From positions 2,480,001-2,544,000 of the forward strand of contig NZ_CP038462.1 of the NCBI RefSeq assembly GCF_004777465.1: 64,000 nucleotides of DNA, read 5' to 3'. Below are positions 34,016 to 43,312 of this stretch, piece after piece. Source of the DNA: Nocardioides daphniae (lineage in GTDB: Bacteria; Actinomycetota; Actinomycetes; Propionibacteriales; Nocardioidaceae). Below the pieces are notes generated by a model. It was not told where the DNA came from and did not search any database. It saw nothing but the letters and a program-made list of their open reading frames with translations. The position numbers and the translations under genes were made by a program. Positions within the stretch are counted from its first letter, which is position 1; each line of letters opens with the position of its first letter.

Positions 34016-34943
34016 TCAGGACTCGCCAGCCGCCAAGCGGGCGGCGCGCTCGAGCTGGTCGTCCTGGCCGAGGACGGCGGTGAAGGCCTTCCAGTCCTCC
34101 TGGCCCTTGCCGGACGAGCCGGCCGACAGCAGGCGGCGGCAGGTCTCGGCGATCCCCTCGGCCGCGGCGAGCACCGCCGAGACCGGGTGGATGAGCAGGC
34201 CGACGCCGGCCTCGTGGGCGATCTCGATCGGCGGCAGCGCGGAGGCGTCTCCTGCCTCGGAGAGGTTGACCATCAGCGGGCGTCCCTGCACGACGCCCCG
34301 CAGGGCGGTGAGCTCCTCGCGGGAGTACACGCCCTCGGCGAAGACCAGGTCGGCGCCGGCACGGGCGTACGCGGCTGCGCGCTCGAGCACGGCGTCGAAC
34401 CCGTCGACCCCCTTGGCGTCGGTGCGCGCGATCACCAGCGCGGAGGTGCGCTCGGCGACCGCGATCCGGATCTTGGCGACCATCTCCTCGGTCTCGACGA
34501 GCTCCTTGCCGGCCAGGTGGCCGCAGCGCTTCGGGGCGAGCTGGTCCTCGAGCTGGACCGCTGCGGCGCCGCCTGCTCGAGGCGGCGTACCGCCTCCCCT
34601 GTCTGCAGGACACCGCCGTAGCCGGTGTCGCCGTCGACGATCACCGGCAGCGAGGTGGCGGAGGTGATCCGTCGGACCGCCTCGGCCATCTCGGCCAGAC
34701 CGATGTAGCCCAGGTGGGCTGCCCCGTCACGGAGGCGGAGACCGCGGAGCCCGGCACGTAGACGGCCTTGAAGCCCGAGCTCTCGACCAGCTTCGCCGAG
34801 ACCCCGTCGTAGGCGCCGGCGGCGTAGACCGGCCCCTGGCCGAGGAGCTTCGAGAGCTGCTGCCCGCCGGAGAGGTTGGGCGCCTCCACGGCATGCAGCA
34901 CGCGCTTGAGCCGGCCCTGGGTCAGGCGCAGCGAGGTGAACAT
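34016..34943 (-). CDS. Isocitrate lyase/PEP mutase family enzyme, frameshifted
   Basis: A ~309-residue TIM-barrel enzyme read over three frames: MFTSLRLTQGRLKRVLHAVE and VYAAGAYDGVSAKLVESSGF, break near 34725; then LPVIVDGDTGYGGVLQTGEA with the conserved DxDTGYG metal site, break near 34572; then VQLEDQLAPKRCGHLAGKEL (KRCGH catalytic Cys) and VIARTDAKGVDGFDAVLERA. Cys-containing K-R-C-G-H marks C-C lyases such as 2-methylisocitrate lyase, 2,3-dimethylmalate lyase or oxaloacetate decarboxylase rather than PEP mutase. Start is uncertain: no ATG/GTG lies between the upstream in-frame stop and 34943, but protein-like sequence continues upstream. Confidence 0.78.
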
Positions 34944-35081
34944 CGCCGCGGTGCGCTGGTGCTCGCGCTTCTCGAAGAGGTCGCGGTCGAGCGCGGAGAG
35001 CTGATCGGCCTGCTCGGCACGCGCGGCGTCGTCCGCTCCTCGGCTGGCGCGGCGGGCTGCCGACCCGCTGAGCAGGAGCGG

Positions 35082-36092
35082 TCAGGCGGGGGTGCCGGGC
35101 CGGAGGTCGCGACGCTCGACGTCGAAGGTGACCCCCCGGCGCCGCAGCTCGTCGAGGTCGCGTGCGAGGTCGGGCGCCTGCTCCGGAACGCTGACCCCCG
35201 CCGGCACCGGCTCACGCGTCGGGTCGAGCAGCCGGGCGACCTGCGTCGCCGCACTGGCCCCGACCAGGTGGGCACGTCCACGCGGGTCGTGCACCCGCAC
35301 CCGCGCCGCGGCGGACTCCCCGACCCGGGTCACCCAGATCTCGTGGCCGGCCGCCGGGACCGCCCGGACAGGACGCAGCGCCGCCCGGCGCCACCGCCTG
35401 GGCAGGAAGCGCCAGGCTCCCGATCCGACCCCGAGCGCCAGCCAGAGGTCGGTGGCACGGCGGGCGAAGGCGACGCGCACGGCGACCGAGCCGGCGTGGC
35501 CGTTCTCGACCAGCGTCTCCTGCTCGGGGCTGGCGACCCGGCGGGCGCGACGTGTGCCGGCGGCGAAGCGCACCAGCTTGGCCTCATCCAACCCCCGCAC
35601 CAGGCGTCGCTCCCCACGGTCGTAGACGGCGAAGGTGCGGTGCAGGCCGGCGAACCGCTCCCACCAGGCGTCGGAGGCCTCGTCGCCGGCGTCGAGGAGG
35701 ACGTCGACCTCGACGTGGTCGGAGCCCAGGTCGACCGACTCCTCCGGTCGGGCCAGCCCGACGGCCACCAGGGCGGCGACGCCGCCGGCCCAGCCGTCGG
35801 CCGCCACCAGGCGCGCGCCGGCGTGGTCGGCGAGCAGCTCCCCGGCCCGGTCGAGCGAGGCGATCGAGCGGTGCACGTCGACGACCGGCAGGCCCCGCTC
35901 GGCACAGGCCAGCAGGGTGCGGTCGCCCGGGTCGGGGCCGGTGAGGACGACGACGTCGGCGCCCCGGTCGAGCGCGGGCTCGACCTCCCCCGACGTCACC
36001 GGCACGGCGTCGGCCAGCCCGGCGAGCTCCTCGACGGTGGCCGCGGCCCAGGGACCGTCGCCGACGACCACCACCCGTGCCACGTGGCTCAT
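35082..36092 (-). CDS. Rossmann-fold, saccharopine dehydrogenase-like protein of unknown function
   Basis: A 336-residue protein. It begins ARVVVVGDGPWAAATVEELA, a G-x-G-x-x-A type dinucleotide-binding start, followed by VVVLTGPDPGDRTLLACAER and an inserted substrate-like domain (about 120-300) rich in Arg. Layout resembles saccharopine dehydrogenase-like reductases that modify ring or polyketide substrates, but I do not recognise a specific family. ATG overlaps the stop of the upstream thioesterase gene, so the two are coupled. Confidence 0.6.
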   Translation of the reverse strand: MSHVARVVVVGDGPWAAATVEELAGLADAVPVTSGEVEPALDRGADVVVLTGPDPGDRTLLACAERGLPVVDVHRSIASLDRAGELLADHAGARLVAADGWAGGVAALVAVGLARPEESVDLGSDHVEVDVLLDAGDEASDAWWERFAGLHRTFAVYDRGERRLVRGLDEAKLVRFAAGTRRARRVASPEQETLVENGHAGSVAVRVAFARRATDLWLALGVGSGAWRFLPRRWRRAALRPVRAVPAAGHEIWVTRVGESAAARVRVHDPRGRAHLVGASAATQVARLLDPTREPVPAGVSVPEQAPDLARDLDELRRRGVTFDVERRDLRPGTPA

Positions 36093-36940
36093 CCGTGCCG
36101 CTCGACGAGGAGCGTCTGCGCGATCCGCCCGACGGGGCCGTCAGCGCCGTGCAGCGAGCCGGCGCTCAACCCGATGCCGTCGGGTCCCACGGAGGTCTCG
36201 GCGCGGATGCCGGTCCACTCCCCCGACGGCGGAGCGTGCAGGTGCACGCTCACGTCGGTGTTGAGGAAGGTGTGCGTCATCGGGTCGAGCCGGGCGCCGA
36301 CGCCGTTGGCCACGTCGACCACCGTCATCAGCCGCACGGTCGGCGTGGGCTCCTCGCCCTCCACCAGCGGGCGGAGCAGCTTCAGCCACGCCGTCGTCGG
36401 AGTGCCGGGGTCGGTGCCGTGGTCGGTGATGTGCCAGTGCACCGACGAGATGAAGCCGGCCCGCGGCCACACGTCCGGCAGGTGGAGTCCGGTGTCGACG
36501 ACGCCGACGTCGTCGGGCAGCGCGACAACGGGGTCGGCGTGGCGCGACACGTCGTGGGTGGGCTGGTTGGCCAGGCGCCAGGCAGCGGCGGTCGCCGCAG
36601 GTCGCCACGCGCCGGCGGGGTCGCGCGCCTCGAGCACGGCGTTGACGAGCTCGACGCGCCGCCCCGGGCGTACGACGCGGGCACTCACCCGCACCTCGTC
36701 GATCGGCACCGGCCCCAGGATCTCGACGGTGACCCGGCTCAACCGGGTCCCCTCGCGGGGCGCGCACTGCTCCATGGCGCGGGTCAGCAGGCCGGAGAGG
36801 GGGCCACCGTGCTGGATCGGCCCCCACGCGCTCGCGACGCCGTGGCTGGAGGAGAACGTCTCGTACGTCGTGCCGTCCGGCCCGTCCTCGGTCTTCAGCA
36901 GGACGTACAGTCCGTCGCCGCCGCCAGCGGGGTGGGTCAT
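36089..36940 (-). CDS. Acyl-CoA thioesterase-like double hot-dog protein
   Basis: A 283-residue double hot-dog protein. Segments ASAWGPIQHGGPLSGLLTRA, RLSRVTVEILGPVPIDEVRV and a C-terminal HTFLNTDVSVHLHAPPSGEW with R-A-E-T-S-V fit the TesB/4HBT_3 family that hydrolyses acyl-CoAs. The Q-H-G-G-P motif replaces the helical active-site start. Substrate unknown. Start ATG 36940 follows AAGGAG, 9-10 nt upstream. Coupled downstream to the saccharopine dehydrogenase-like gene by ATGA. Confidence 0.78.
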   Translation of the reverse strand: MTHPAGGGDGLYVLLKTEDGPDGTTYETFSSSHGVASAWGPIQHGGPLSGLLTRAMEQCAPREGTRLSRVTVEILGPVPIDEVRVSARVVRPGRRVELVNAVLEARDPAGAWRPAATAAAWRLANQPTHDVSRHADPVVALPDDVGVVDTGLHLPDVWPRAGFISSVHWHITDHGTDPGTPTTAWLKLLRPLVEGEEPTPTVRLMTVVDVANGVGARLDPMTHTFLNTDVSVHLHAPPSGEWTGIRAETSVGPDGIGLSAGSLHGADGPVGRIAQTLLVERHG

Positions 36941-36993
36941 GGGGTGCGCTCCTTCGCCGGCTCCGGGGGTGAGCCGTCCGGGCATCCTGCCAG

Positions 36994-37797
36994 TCAGACC
37001 CCGTCGGGCGGGTGCGGCCCCTGCTCGGCGAGCGACTGCACCTCGGAGCGCAGTGCCCCCATCTCGACGTCGAGCGCCGCCGCGATCCGGGCCACCTCGG
37101 TCAGCGTCCGGGTCAGGTGCTCCGGCACCTGGCCGGCGTACTTGTAGTAGATCTGGTGCTCGACGCTGGCCCAGAAGTCCATGGCGATGGTGCGGATCTG
37201 CACCTCGACCGGCACCTCGACGGTGCGGTCGGAGAGGAAGACCGGCACCGAGACCACCAGGTGGAGGCTCTGGTAGCCGTTCTCCTTGGGCTCGGCGATG
37301 TAGTCCTTGCGCGCCAGCAGGGTGAGGTCTCCCTGCCGGGTGAGCATCTCGGCGATCTGGTAGGTGTCCTCGACGAACGCGGTGGTCACGCGGATGCCGG
37401 CGATGTCGCGGATCTCCTCGCGGATCGCGCCGAGGTCGCTCGGCACGCCCATCCGGGTCACCTTCTCGGCCAGGCTCTCCAACGACTTGAGCCGCGACTT
37501 CACGTGCTCGATGGGGCTGTAGTCGTGGATGAGCTCGAACTCCTCGCGCAGGATGTTCGTCTTCGTCTCGACCTCGTCCAGGGCGAACTTGTACTCCATC
37601 ATGAAGGTCGCCAGCCGGGACCGTACGTGGCGCAGCACGTCGCTGGGGTCCTCGCCGGGGGTGATGTCGGCGAGCGAGCGCAACGGCCCGAAGGCATCCG
37701 CCCGCACGGCCGCCTCGGCCCTCACCACCGCCGCCGGGTCCACCTCCGTGGGGTCCGCCGGTGCGGTCTTCTCGGGCTGCGCGTCGAACGAACTCAC
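36994..37797 (-). CDS. Small (p)ppGpp synthetase, RelA/SpoT-domain protein
   Basis: A 267-residue single-domain alarmone synthetase. Synthetase motifs: HVKSRLKSLESLAEKVTRMG, IRDIAGIRVTTAFVEDTYQI (the R-D-x-x-G-x-R signature), DYIAEPKENGYQSLHLVVSV, and VEVQIRTIAMDFWASVEHQI with Y-Y-K-Y. No HD hydrolase, TGS or ACT domain, so it can only make pppGpp-type nucleotides from GTP or GDP. GTG 37797 is the likely start, with TATCAA 6 nt upstream. Longer than firmicute RelP/RelQ, with ~60 extra N-terminal residues. It may also pair with toxin-like relatives, but no antitoxin gene is adjacent. Confidence 0.87.
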   Translation of the reverse strand: MSSFDAQPEKTAPADPTEVDPAAVVRAEAAVRADAFGPLRSLADITPGEDPSDVLRHVRSRLATFMMEYKFALDEVETKTNILREEFELIHDYSPIEHVKSRLKSLESLAEKVTRMGVPSDLGAIREEIRDIAGIRVTTAFVEDTYQIAEMLTRQGDLTLLARKDYIAEPKENGYQSLHLVVSVPVFLSDRTVEVPVEVQIRTIAMDFWASVEHQIYYKYAGQVPEHLTRTLTEVARIAAALDVEMGALRSEVQSLAEQGPHPPDGV

Positions 37798-38044
37798 CTC
37801 CCATTGATACCCCACCCGGCTGCATCCCAGCCCGGGCGCACTCAGGTGGCGCGAGTCCCGCGGCCCTCCGGGCCCGGCGACTGGACCAGACCAGTGCGTG
37901 GCTTTTTCGACCAGTTTCTGCGATTCCACCCCGGGGCCACCTCGCGGTGGCGCACGATTGTCCTCGACCCCGCTGGAGACCCGAGACTCTGGCGGGGTCA
38001 TTCAATTTCCGCACTCTCGCGCCCGGCTGCCCGCGCAGCTGCCC
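37798..38044. other. Intergenic region without a gene (247 bp)
   Basis: Between the alarmone synthetase start and the rocD stop. It contains a CCACCTCGCGGTGG inverted repeat and a T5 run (gctttttcg) but no convincing ORF or tRNA. It is probably the upstream control region of the synthetase. Confidence 0.4.
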
Positions 38045-39226
38045 TCAGCCGGCGACGACCGCCGCGACCCGGGCCAGCCCCCACTCGAGGTCGTCCTCCG
38101 AGATCGTCAACGGCGGCGAGAGCCTGATCGTCGAGCCGTGGGTGTCCTTGGCCAGCACGCCCCGGCGCAGCAGCTGCTCGCAGACCTCACGCCCCGTGCC
38201 GCGGGCCGGGTCGACGTCGAGCCCTGCCCACAGCCCCAGGGCGCGCAGCTCCACCAGGCCGTTGCCCACCAGAGGGGTGAGCGCGGCGCGCAGGCGCTCC
38301 CCCAGCCGGGCCGCCCGGGCCTGCACCTCGCCGCTCCGGAGCAGGTCGACGACCGCCAGGCCGACCGCGCAGGCCAGCGGGTTGCCACCGAAGGTCGAGC
38401 CGTGCTGGCCCGGACGCAGCACCTCCAGCACACGGCGGTCCCCCACCACCGCGGAGACCGGGACGATGCCGCCGCCCAGGGCCTTGCCCAGGACGTACAG
38501 GTCGGGGACGACGTCGTACGCCTCGCAGGCCACGGTCGTGCCGGTGCGCCCGAGCCCCGACTGCACCTCGTCGGCCACCATCAGCACGTCGTGGACCGTG
38601 CAGAGCTCGCGCACCCGGCGCAGGTAGCCCTCCGGCGTGAGGACCACCCCGGCCTCGCCCTGGACGGGCTCGAGGAGCACCGCTGCCGTACGCGGCGTGA
38701 TCGCGGCCTCCAGCGCCGCGGCGTCGCCGTAGGGGACGAGCACGAAGCCGGGGGTGAAGGGCCCGAAGTCGCGACGCGTCTCCGGGTCGTCGGAGAAGCC
38801 GACGATCGTGGTGGTGCGGCCGTGGAAGTTGCCCGACATGACGATGATCTCGGCGGCGTCCTGCTCGACGCCCTTGACCTCGTACGCCCACTTCCGTGCC
38901 ACCTTGATCGCCGTCTCGACGGCCTCGGCGCCGGTGTTCATCGGGATCACCATCTCCTTGCCGACCAGGTCACCCAGCGCGGCGGCGAAGCGCTCCAGCA
39001 GGGAGTGCTCGAAGGCCCGGCTGACCAGCGTCATCCGCGCGAGCTGGGCCTGCGCGGCAGCGACGAGGGCGGGATGGCCGTGGCCGAAGTTCATCGCCGA
39101 GTAGGCACTCAGCATGTCGAGCAGGCGGCGACCGTCGACGTCGGTGACCCAGGCACCGGCGGCGGAGTCGATCACCACCGGCAGGGGGTGGTAGTTGTGC
39201 GCGAGGCGCGATGTCGTGGTGTCCAT
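38045..39226 (-). CDS. rocD: Ornithine--oxo-acid aminotransferase
   Basis: A 393-residue class III PLP aminotransferase. Motifs: YSAMNFGHGHPALVAAAQAQ, IPMNTGAEAVETAIKVARKW, MSGNFHGRTTTIVGFSDDPE, DEVQSGLGRTGTTVACEAYD, and the PLP lysine in LGKALGGGIVPVSAVVGD. These match ornithine delta-aminotransferase, which gives glutamate-5-semialdehyde for arginine/ornithine degradation. Start is ATG 39226 (MDTTTSRLAHNYHPLPVVID); ATG 39238 is an alternative. It is divergent from the iron-uptake operon; the DtxR box near 39317 lies between them. Confidence 0.93.
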   Translation of the reverse strand: MDTTTSRLAHNYHPLPVVIDSAAGAWVTDVDGRRLLDMLSAYSAMNFGHGHPALVAAAQAQLARMTLVSRAFEHSLLERFAAALGDLVGKEMVIPMNTGAEAVETAIKVARKWAYEVKGVEQDAAEIIVMSGNFHGRTTTIVGFSDDPETRRDFGPFTPGFVLVPYGDAAALEAAITPRTAAVLLEPVQGEAGVVLTPEGYLRRVRELCTVHDVLMVADEVQSGLGRTGTTVACEAYDVVPDLYVLGKALGGGIVPVSAVVGDRRVLEVLRPGQHGSTFGGNPLACAVGLAVVDLLRSGEVQARAARLGERLRAALTPLVGNGLVELRALGLWAGLDVDPARGTGREVCEQLLRRGVLAKDTHGSTIRLSPPLTISEDDLEWGLARVAAVVAG

Positions 39227-39307
39227 GCGACAGGGCATCACGAGGCATCGCGCGTGGCAAGGGGCGGCAGCAGAGTGACGCAGGCCACTGTTGGCGTCGG
39301 CAGTAAC

Positions 39308-39326
39308 TAAGGTTAGCCTTACCTTC
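39308..39326 (+). promoter_or_regulatory. DtxR/IdeR-like iron box overlapping -10 of the iron ABC operon
   Basis: TAAGGTTAGCCTTACCTTC matches the TTAGGTTAGGCTAACCTAA consensus at 14-15 of 19 positions. It ends right before the ATG at 39327. Inside it TAGCCT (39314-39319) stands exactly 7 nt before the ATG, so iron-loaded repressor would sit on the -10 and the mRNA start. Confidence 0.75.
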
Positions 39327-40117
39327 ATGACCACCGCCCTCGCCGGACACGACCTCGTCCTCGGCTACCCGCGTACGACGGTCGTGCACGGCGTCTCGGT
39401 CGACATCCGGCCCGGCGTGGTCACCGCGCTCGTCGGCCCCAACGGCTCAGGCAAGTCGACCGTGCTCCGCTCGCTGGCACGGCTGCACCCGGTCTCCTCC
39501 GGCTCGGTCGAGCTGGACGGCAGCGACAGCGCTCCGCTGAGCGCACGCGCCTTCGCCCGCCGGGTCACCCTGCTCTCCCAGTCACGGCCGCATCCCTCGG
39601 GGGTCACCGTGCACGACGTCGTCACCTGGTCGCCACCCGCACCGCCGTCGCTTCGCCGCGCTGGGCGAGGACGACCGGCGCAGCATCGCGCGCGCCATGG
39701 AGCTGACCGGCACCACGCGGATGGCCGACCGCCCGGTCGACCAGCTCTCGGGCGGTGAGCTCCAGCGTGTGTGGCTGGCCAGCTGCCTGGCCCAGGACAC
39801 CGGCGTGGTCCTGCTGGACGAGCCCACGAACCATCTCGACCTGCGCTACCAGGTGGAGACCTTGGACCTGGTCCGCGACCTCGCGGACCAGCACGGGACG
39901 GCCGTCGGCGTCGTCCTCCACGACCTGAACCAGACCGCCGCCGTGGCGGACCGGGTCGTCCTGCTGCACCACGGGCGCGTGCACAGCCGCCGGCGACCGG
40001 CCGATGTGCTCACGGCCGAGCACCTCACCGAGGTGTACGAGATCCCGATAGAGACCACCTGCGACCCCGAGACGGGTCGCCTGCGGATCGATCCCGCAGC
40101 AGGCACCTCCGCGCTGA
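39327..40117 (+). CDS. Iron-siderophore ABC transporter ATP-binding protein (FecE/FepC type), frameshifted
   Basis: A ~260-residue ATPase. Walker A is ALVGPNGSGKSTVLRSLARL, then LLSQSRPHPSGVTVHDVV; the frame changes near 39630 (GRHPHRRRFAALGEDDRRSI follows); the signature is LSGGELQRVWLASCLAQDT and Walker B is VVLLDEPTNHLDLRYQ with the switch His in VLHDLNQTA. This is the FepC/FhuC class that drives siderophore uptake. In the last frame no stop separates it from the lipoprotein gene; the TGA at 40115 in the next frame suggests one more indel, so the end is approximate. Confidence 0.82.
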
Positions 40118-40143
40118 CGCCGGCACACACCAAGAGGGAAGAG

Positions 40144-41163
40144 ATGCTCAAGCACACCATTGCTGCCGCCCTGACGACGGTCACGGCGCTGACCCTGTCC
40201 GCCTGCGGACAGACCACCGACTCCGAGGGCACCAAGGACGCCGCGCCGAAGGCCTCTGCGGAGTGCCAGGACGTGAAGACCTCGACCGACCCGGTGAGCC
40301 TCACCGACTCCTACGGCCGCACGGTGGAGCTCGACAAGCCCGCCGAGCGTGTCGCCGTCCTGGAGTGGCAGCAGACGAGGGCCTGCTCGCCTCTGCGTCG
40401 ACCCCGTCGTCGGTCGCCGACGCCAAGGGCTACAGCACACCTGGGTCACCTCCGAGGAGCTGCCCTCGGGCACGAGGACGTCGGCACCGTCAGGAGCCCA
40501 ACCTGGAGGCGCTCTTCGCGACCAACCCGACCTGGTCGTCGTCGAGGCCTACACCGCCGAGGACGAGATCCTGAAGCACAGCTGGCCAAGTACGACGTGC
40601 CGGTGCTCGCCACCAAGGGGGCCGACGCCAAGGACCCCATCGCCAACATGAAGTCGACCTTCGAGCTGATCGCCGAGGCCACCGGGCGCGAGGAGCGCGC
40701 CGAGGAGCTCATGGAGGAGTTCGACGAGAAGCTCGAGGAGGGCAGGAGGCGATCGCCGAGAGCGACGCCGCCGGCACCGAGTTCGTCTACTTCGACGCCT
40801 ACGTCGACGGCGCCAACGTCTCGATCCGACCCTTCGGCCAGGGCGCCCTCGTGGCCGAGATCGGCGAGGAGCTCGGGCTCGAGAACGCCTGGACCGGCAA
40901 GGTCGACCCGGCCTACGGGCTGGGCCAGACCGACATCGAGGGCTATGACCAAGGTCGGCGACGCCACGTTCTTCTACACCGGCACCAGCGACCGGCCAAC
41001 CTGACGCGGACGCCGACGCCGAGCTCTCCAGGAGCAAGGTCGGACCTCCATCCGGCCGTCGCGAGGACCGGACCCACGCCTTACCCAGCGGCATCGGACC
41101 TTCGGCGGTCCGAGCTCGGCCTCGCAGGTGGTCGACGCGTACGTGACGCTGCTGACGAAGTGA
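40144..41163 (+). CDS. Iron-siderophore ABC transporter substrate-binding lipoprotein, heavily frameshifted
   Basis: A ~340-residue lipoprotein. Signal peptide with lipobox: HTIAAALTTVTALTLSACGQ. Body: VSLTDSYGRTVELDKPAERV (typical FepB/FhuD start), PDLVVVEAYTAEDEILKQ, PVLATKGADAKDPIANMKST, GQGALVAEIGEELGLENAWT, VGDATFFYTGTSD and an ending QVVDAYVTLLTK. Frame changes occur near 40375, 40435, 40490, 40585, 40742, 40945 and 41000-41090. A GAGGGAAGAG site precedes ATG 40144. It would bind ferric siderophore outside the membrane and hand it to the permease encoded next. Confidence 0.75.
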
Positions 41164-41170
41164 ACGATCG

Positions 41171-43303
41171 ATGATCGCGGCACCCCGGCCCAGCTGACGC
41201 CCTCCGCCCCGGCGGAGGCGCCCAGTGGACCACCGCGCCCCCGGGCCGGGGGTGCCGCGCTCGTCCTCGTCGGTTGCTCGTCGCACTCGTCCTGGCCGGA
41301 GCCTGGCACTGACCCAGGGCACCTCCGCCGTCGGCGTACGCGACCTCGTCGACCTCGTCCTCGGTCGCACTCCCTCCCACGACTCCACCGCCACCAACCC
41401 GGGAGATCCTCACCGGCTCCCGCATCCCGCGGCTGCTGCGGCATCGCGGTCGGCTTCGCCCTCGGCGTGGGGGGTGCGCTGCTGCAGTCGTTGGCCCGCA
41501 ACGCCATGGCCTCCCCCGACACCCTGGCCGTGACCGGCGGGGCCCACTTCGTCACCCTGGTGCGCCGCCCTCGGCCTCTCGGTGCCGTTGTGGGCTCGGG
41601 GCTGACGGCCTTCGTCGGCGGCGTGGCGCCGCCGCGGTCGTCCTCGCACTCGCCGGCGGGGCCGGTACGTCGACACCCGGCTGATCCTCGCCGGATCGGC
41701 GGTCGCACTGGCCCTGCAGGCCGCCACCTCCACCCTGCTCATCCTCTTCCGCGAGGAGACCACCAGCCTCTTCGCCTGGGGCAGCGGGTCACTCAGCCAG
41801 CTCAGTCTCGATGCCTTCAGCCAGGCGGCGCCCGTCGTGGTGGTGGCGACCCTGGCCGCCCTGCTGCTCGCCCGACGCCTCGACCTGCTCGCGATGGGCG
41901 ACGACTCCGCCTCGGTGCTCGGCGTCCCGGTGCGTGCCACCCGGGCGACCGGGACGATGCTCGCGGTCCTGCTGGTCGCCTCCGCAGTGACGCTGGCCGG
42001 ACCGATCGGCTTCGTCGGCCTCTGCGCGCCGGTCATCGCCCGCCTGCTGGGCAAGGTCGCCCCGGCGCTGCTGCGCCACGCCGTCCTGCTGCCCACCGCG
42101 GGCGTCCTCGGCGCGCTGGTCGTCGTGCTGGCCGACGTCGGGGTCCGGGCCGCCCTCGGCGCGGACGACGCGATGTCGGTGCCGACCGGCGTCACCACCA
42201 CGATCTTCGGCGCCGTCGTCATGGTGCTGCTCGCCCGCAGCAGCCGCGACGCAGGCCCGAGCCGACAACCTCCCGGCGCCAAGGTCGCCGCTCGCGGACG
42301 TACGCGGTTCGTCGTCGTCCTGGTCGTCTCGATCCTGCTGACCGCGGGCACGGCGGTCGTCGGGCTGCTGGCCGGTCACCAGTGGCTCCTCCTGGGGGAC
42401 GTGGCTGCGTGGTTGCGCGGCGAGGGGCTGCCGCTGGTCCAGTTCGCCCTCGACGAGCGGGCGCCGCGGGTCGCGGCCGCCCTGCTGGCCGGTGGGGCAC
42501 TGGCGCTGTCTGGGGCGATCGTGCAGGCGACCTGTCGCAACCCGCTCGCCGAGCCGGGCATCCTCGGCATCACAGGAGGCGCCGGCCTGGGCGCCGTCGT
42601 CGTGGTGACCGGGCTGGGCAGCGGCTTCAGCAGCGGCACCAGCGCAGCCGCCTCCACCACGACCATGTTGGCGGCGGCCACCTTCGGGGCGCTGGTCGCC
42701 TTCTCGGTCGTCTACGGCCTGGCCTGGCGCGGCGGCCTGGACGCCGACCGCCTCGTCCTGATCGGCATCGGGGTCTGGTACGGCACGATCTCGTTGAGCA
42801 CCTTCCTGCTGGTGCGCTCGAACCCGTGGGACACCCCGCGCATCTACACCTGGCTCTCGGGCTCGACGTACGGGCGCAGCTGGGAGCAGGTGGTCCCGGT
42901 GGCGATCGCCCTGGCGGTGGCGCTGCCGCTGGCCCTGGTCGTCCGCCGTGAGCTCGATCTCCTCGCCCTCGACGAGGACACCCCGCGCCTGGTCGGCATC
43001 CCGTTGGAGAAGGTGCGGCTGCTCGTCCTGGTGACCGCCGCCGTGCTCACGGCGATGGCGGTCTCGGCCGTCGGCGTGGTCGGCTTCGTCGGCCTGGTGG
43101 CGCCGCACGTCGCGCGGGCCCTGGTGGGCGGGCGCAGCGTACGCGTGGTCCCCGTCGCGGTGCTCGTGGGCGCGCTGCTGCTGGTGCTCGCCGACACCAT
43201 CGGCCGCATGGCGATCAGCCCGGCCCAGGTGCCTGCCGGACTGGTCGTGGCGCTGATCGGGGCGCCGTACTTCGTCTACCTGCTCGCGCGCTCGCGGGCG
43301 TAG
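41171..43303 (+). CDS. Double-length iron-siderophore ABC permease (FhuB-like FecCD-FecCD fusion), N-terminal half frameshifted
   Basis: A ~710-residue permease made of two FecCD halves. The first half shows the signature FALGVGGALLQSLARNAMASPDTLAV before 41530 but is broken several times between 41200 and 41750; its intact part has IGFVGLCAPVIARLL. The second half (from about 42300) is intact, with GGALALSGAIVQATCRNPLA, VGFVGLVAPHVARALVGG and IGAPYFVYLLARSRA. A single fused chain supplies both transmembrane domains, as in E. coli FhuB, so only one permease gene is needed. Start ATG 41171 is 7 nt after the binding-protein stop. Confidence 0.82.
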
Positions 43304-43312
43304 CGGGGGCCG

